The notes beneath the pieces were generated by a model. It ran no database searches. It saw only the letters and a list, made by a program, of their open reading frames with translations, and had not been told where the DNA came from. A stretch of 7,671 nt of DNA, taken from JBFXAF01 sp050178915. Its GTDB lineage: Bacteria; Pseudomonadota; Alphaproteobacteria; Rhizobiales; Rhizobiaceae. Within the stretch, counting starts at the first letter, position 1. Every line of letters begins with the position of its first letter. Positions 5,006-7,671 of this stretch are shown in pieces. The DNA lies in NCBI GenBank assembly GCA_050178915.1, contig JBFXFO010000170.1:1-7671 (forward strand), written 5' to 3'. The translations under genes and the position numbers were made by a program.

Positions 5006-7671
5006 TCACGCACGCGTGAGTCGGGCAAGGGCGGCGTCCATGGCTTCCGCCGGCACCGCGATCAGCGATGGCGTTTCGGTGAAGATCAGCGCCGCCTCGA
5101 CGCTGCGACCCGGATAGACCTTCTGCAGCAGCGCCCGGTAGAGAGCCAGCTGCAGCACATAGGCCGGCGGCACCTGGTCAAGCGCCGTCGGCGGCGGGCG
5201 GCTGGTCTTGAAGTCGGCGATGAGCACGCGGCCGGGCGTCACCGCCAGCCGGTCGATCTTGCCGGAGACCGCCCGCTCGCGATCCTTGACCGTCAGCGTA
5301 CCCATGATCTCGACCTCGGCCCGGCTGCCCCCGGCGAAGATCGGCGCAAAAAGCGGGTCGGAAAGGATGCGGAAGACCGACTGCAGCACGGAACGCTGCT
5401 CCGGCTCCTGCCACTCCTGGCCTACGCGCTGGATGTACCGCGCGGCGGCGGCCTCGCGGCCCTGTGCAAGCGACGGCAACACCTGCAGCAGCCGATGCAC
5501 GGCGGTGCCGCGCGCGGCAGCGAAGGCTGCCCGGTCTGTGGCGTCAAAGACGGGTGAGCGTTCGGAGACGACCGGCTCATTGCCCTCCTCGATGAGCAGC
5601 GAAGCACCGGAAGGCGTCAGCGGGCGTGGCAGATGCTCCGGCGGGGGCGGATTGCGCTCGAGCAGGGCCGGCAGCAGGACGCGCTCGGGCTCCGGCAACG
5701 GTTCGGCCGCCGCTCGCGCCTCGATCATGGCCGGGCGGGTGACGCGGAAGAGCAGGGTCGGCTCACCGGTCGCCGGATCGACAATCGTTTCGGTTTCCTC
5801 GGCTCCACCCAGCGCGGCGGTGACGATGGAGTGCCAGGTGCCCGGCGCGGGCGTGCGCTTGCCGTGATAGCCGCAGACGATCAACCGGTCCTCGGCGCGC
5901 GTCATGCCGACATAGAGCAGGCGGCGGTACTCTTCCTCGGCCTTCAGCTTCAGCGTGGCCGCGATGCCGCGCGACACCGTGTTGGCGAGATCGACGCCGG
6001 CGCGCCAGAGGAAGCCGCGCACTTTGCCATGCATGAATGCGAAGTCATGCGGGATGAGGCGCGGCAGATGCTGGTCCGAGAATGGCGCCTGCCCGCCATC
6101 GACGAGGAAGACGACCGGCGCTTCCATGCCTTTCGCGGCATGCACCGTCATGATGCGCACCTCGTCGCGCGTCTGGTCCATCTCGCGCTTGATCTCGGGT
6201 GCGGCGGTCTCGAGCGTGGCGAGGAAGGCCTCCAGCCCCGGCAGGCCGACACGCTCCTGCGCCAGACAGAAATTGAGGAACTCGTCGAGAATGTCGCCGG
6301 CGTCGGGGCCAAGCCGCGCGACCATCTTGCGGCGGACGCCGTCGGAGCCGAGCACGCGGGAGTAGAATTCGAAGACGCGGCGGAAGGCGGCGTCCGTGGC
6401 CCATTTGTCCAGCTGCTCCACCACCTGGCGCAGGAACATGTCGCCCTCGGCTGCCCGTAGCGAGGCGATCAGCGAACGCGATGGCGGTCGGTCCGCAGCG
6501 AGTTCGAACAGCTGCTGGTCGGTGAGGCCGAAGATCGGGCTGCGCAGGATGGCGGCGAGCGACAGGTCGTCCTCGGGCAGCAGGCAGAAGCGGCCGAGCG
6601 CCATCATGTCCTGCACGGCGATGTGCGCGGACAGGCTCAGCCGGTCGGCTCCGGCCACCGGGATGCGCATCTCTTTCAGCCGCCGGGCCAGCGCGTGCAC
6701 GAAACGGTCGCGCTTGCGCACCAGCACCATGATGCCGCCGGGCCGCACAGCACCGTCGGGTGCGTCGGCAGCGGTGATCCGCTGGATGGCGGTGGCGACC
6801 TTGTCGGCAACGCGGATGGCCGGCGCGCTCGCTTCGTTGACCGGCGTCGTCCAGTCGTCCGGTTCGTCCACCTGCTCGGCCCCGAGCGACGGCCAGACCT
6901 CGACCGAACCCGGCTCGCCGCCGCGGATCGCCTTGTGCGCCACCGGCTCGGGGTCGCGCGTCAGGCCGCTGCGCACGCCAGCGTCGGCGAAGACGCGATC
7001 GACAGCGCCGAGCACGTCGTCGGTCGAGCGGAACGACCAGGTGAGCTGCACGTCGCGAAAGCGCAGATCGGCCGCGTCGGCACGGCTTCTGAACGCATAC
7101 CGTGTCTCCGCGAAGGCGGCCGGGTCGGCACCCTGGAAGGAGTAGATCGACTGCTTCTCGTCACCAACGGCGAAGACGGTGCGGGTCGCGTTCTGACGCG
7201 CTCCCAGACCGGCAAAAAACTCTTCGGCAAGACTGCGCACCACCTGCCATTGCTGCGGGCTGGTGTCCTGCGCCTCGTCGATGAGGATGTGGTCGATGCC
7301 CTGGTCGAGCTTGAACTGTATCCAAGGGCCGGCGTCGGTGCGCGCCAGCAGCCGCACGGTGCGGCTGATCAGATCGTTGAAATCGAGCATGCCGCGCGCG
7401 CTCTTCAGCCGCTCGTAGCGGCCCGTCAGCGCGTCGGCGACGACGATGACGGCGCGCGTCGCCTCCAGCATGCCGAACAGGGCGTGGCGATCGGCAACCC
7501 TGGCGATGGCTTCGACGGCGGCATTGTAGTCATCGACGATGCCGGGCTCGGCGGCCTGCAGCGCCTTCTTGAAGATCGTCGGTTTATACGGATCGCCGTC
7601 GGCCTTGAAGAAGGCCTCGCGCAATTTGCGCAGGCGGCGCTCGGGGTCGGCCTCGGCAAAGGCGATGGCCG
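5006..7671 (-). CDS. addA: Double-strand break repair helicase-nuclease AddA, 3' part (5' end outside window)
   Basis: AddA is the RecB-like subunit of AddAB, which unwinds and trims broken DNA ends and prepares them for RecA. The frame stays open to base 7671; about 887 residues are visible of a usual 1150-1200, so the N-terminus with the Walker A motif is missing. The TTG at 7622-7624 is an internal codon, not a start. Helicase motifs follow in order on the minus strand: II (LIDEAQD, 7265-7285), III (VGDEKQSIYSFQGAD, 7124-7168), IV (TWSFRSTDDV, 7013-7042), V (MTVHAAKGME, 6122-6151) and VI (LLYVGMTRAEDRL, 5882-5920). The C-terminal RecB-family nuclease is intact: His in GTAVH (5495-5509), Asp in GKIDRL (5246-5263), then Asp and Lys in DFKT (5204-5215). 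The Asp-13-Asp-2-Lys spacing is that of E. coli RecB Asp1067, Asp1080 and Lys1082. trxA follows 77 nt after its stop. addB would be expected upstream, outside the window. Confidence 0.96.
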   Translation of the reverse strand, partial: AIAFAEADPERRLRKLREAFFKADGDPYKPTIFKKALQAAEPGIVDDYNAAVEAIARVADRHALFGMLEATRAVIVVADALTGRYERLKSARGMLDFNDLISRTVRLLARTDAGPWIQFKLDQGIDHILIDEAQDTSPQQWQVVRSLAEEFFAGLGARQNATRTVFAVGDEKQSIYSFQGADPAAFAETRYAFRSRADAADLRFRDVQLTWSFRSTDDVLGAVDRVFADAGVRSGLTRDPEPVAHKAIRGGEPGSVEVWPSLGAEQVDEPDDWTTPVNEASAPAIRVADKVATAIQRITAADAPDGAVRPGGIMVLVRKRDRFVHALARRLKEMRIPVAGADRLSLSAHIAVQDMMALGRFCLLPEDDLSLAAILRSPIFGLTDQQLFELAADRPPSRSLIASLRAAEGDMFLRQVVEQLDKWATDAAFRRVFEFYSRVLGSDGVRRKMVARLGPDAGDILDEFLNFCLAQERVGLPGLEAFLATLETAAPEIKREMDQTRDEVRIMTVHAAKGMEAPVVFLVDGGQAPFSDQHLPRLIPHDFAFMHGKVRGFLWRAGVDLANTVSRGIAATLKLKAEEEYRRLLYVGMTRAEDRLIVCGYHGKRTPAPGTWHSIVTAALGGAEETETIVDPATGEPTLLFRVTRPAMIEARAAAEPLPEPERVLLPALLERNPPPPEHLPRPLTPSGASLLIEEGNEPVVSERSPVFDATDRAAFAAARGTAVHRLLQVLPSLAQGREAAAARYIQRVGQEWQEPEQRSVLQSVFRILSDPLFAPIFAGGSRAEVEIMGTLTVKDRERAVSGKIDRLAVTPGRVLIADFKTSRPPPTALDQVPPAYVLQLALYRALLQKVYPGRSVEAALIFTETPSLIAVPAEAMDAALARLTRA

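Noticed and set aside
4929..5009. 27-residue N-terminal extension of thioredoxin from an upstream in-frame start
   Set aside because: The extension has no thioredoxin or signal-peptide character, and a good ribosome site sits just ahead of the internal ATG that gives the standard N-terminus.
5011..5018. Perfect palindrome CACGCGTG near the addA stop
   Set aside because: An eight-base palindrome of G/C-rich composition is expected by chance here, and it lies in coding sequence.
5633..6460. Open frame of 275 codons on the plus strand opposite addA, and a similar one at 4922-5557
   Set aside because: Both run antisense to conserved helicase and nuclease motifs of AddA and have Arg/Ala/Gly-rich shadow composition.

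Overview
The window is ordinary chromosomal housekeeping DNA from a GC-rich alphaproteobacterium. It is most likely a member of Rhizobiales near Mesorhizobium and relatives (Phyllobacteriaceae). This rests on strongly G/C-ending codons, on protein sequences that read like rhizobial TrpB, TrpA and AccD, and on the gene order trpB-trpA-accD-folC facing trxA-addA, which is familiar from rhizobia. The genus is inferred from remembered family patterns, not from a search.

Positions 1-4541, + strand, hold a tightly packed run of five genes: the 3' part of trpB, an ArsC-family arsenate reductase gene, trpA, accD and folC. Gaps are 7 nt (trpB-arsC), a 4-nt ATGA overlap (arsC-trpA), 36 nt (trpA-accD) and 65 nt (accD-folC). 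No terminator is visible between them, so they are probably one transcription unit. TrpA and TrpB together make tryptophan, AccD is half of the carboxyltransferase that makes malonyl-CoA, and FolC makes folylpolyglutamates. The ArsC-like gene has no obvious place in this biosynthetic set and separates the two tryptophan synthase subunit genes.

Positions 4560-4585 hold a strong hairpin terminator shared by the two converging units. Positions 4608-7671, - strand, hold trxA (thioredoxin 1) and, upstream of it in transcription, the 3' part of addA (RecB-like helicase-nuclease of AddAB), which runs off the right edge. A possible trxA promoter lies in the 77-nt gap between addA and trxA. There is no gap of more than 77 nt between genes. 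No RNA genes, mobile elements, CRISPR arrays or long repeats were seen.

I found no new multi-gene system. The points worth a second look are: an intact arsenate reductase gene wedged between trpB and trpA with looser codon use than trpA; an AccD with all four zinc-ribbon cysteines replaced and no cysteine anywhere; a His-to-Leu change in the TrpB substrate-binding loop; and an Ala in place of the usual Pro next to the TrpA catalytic Asp.
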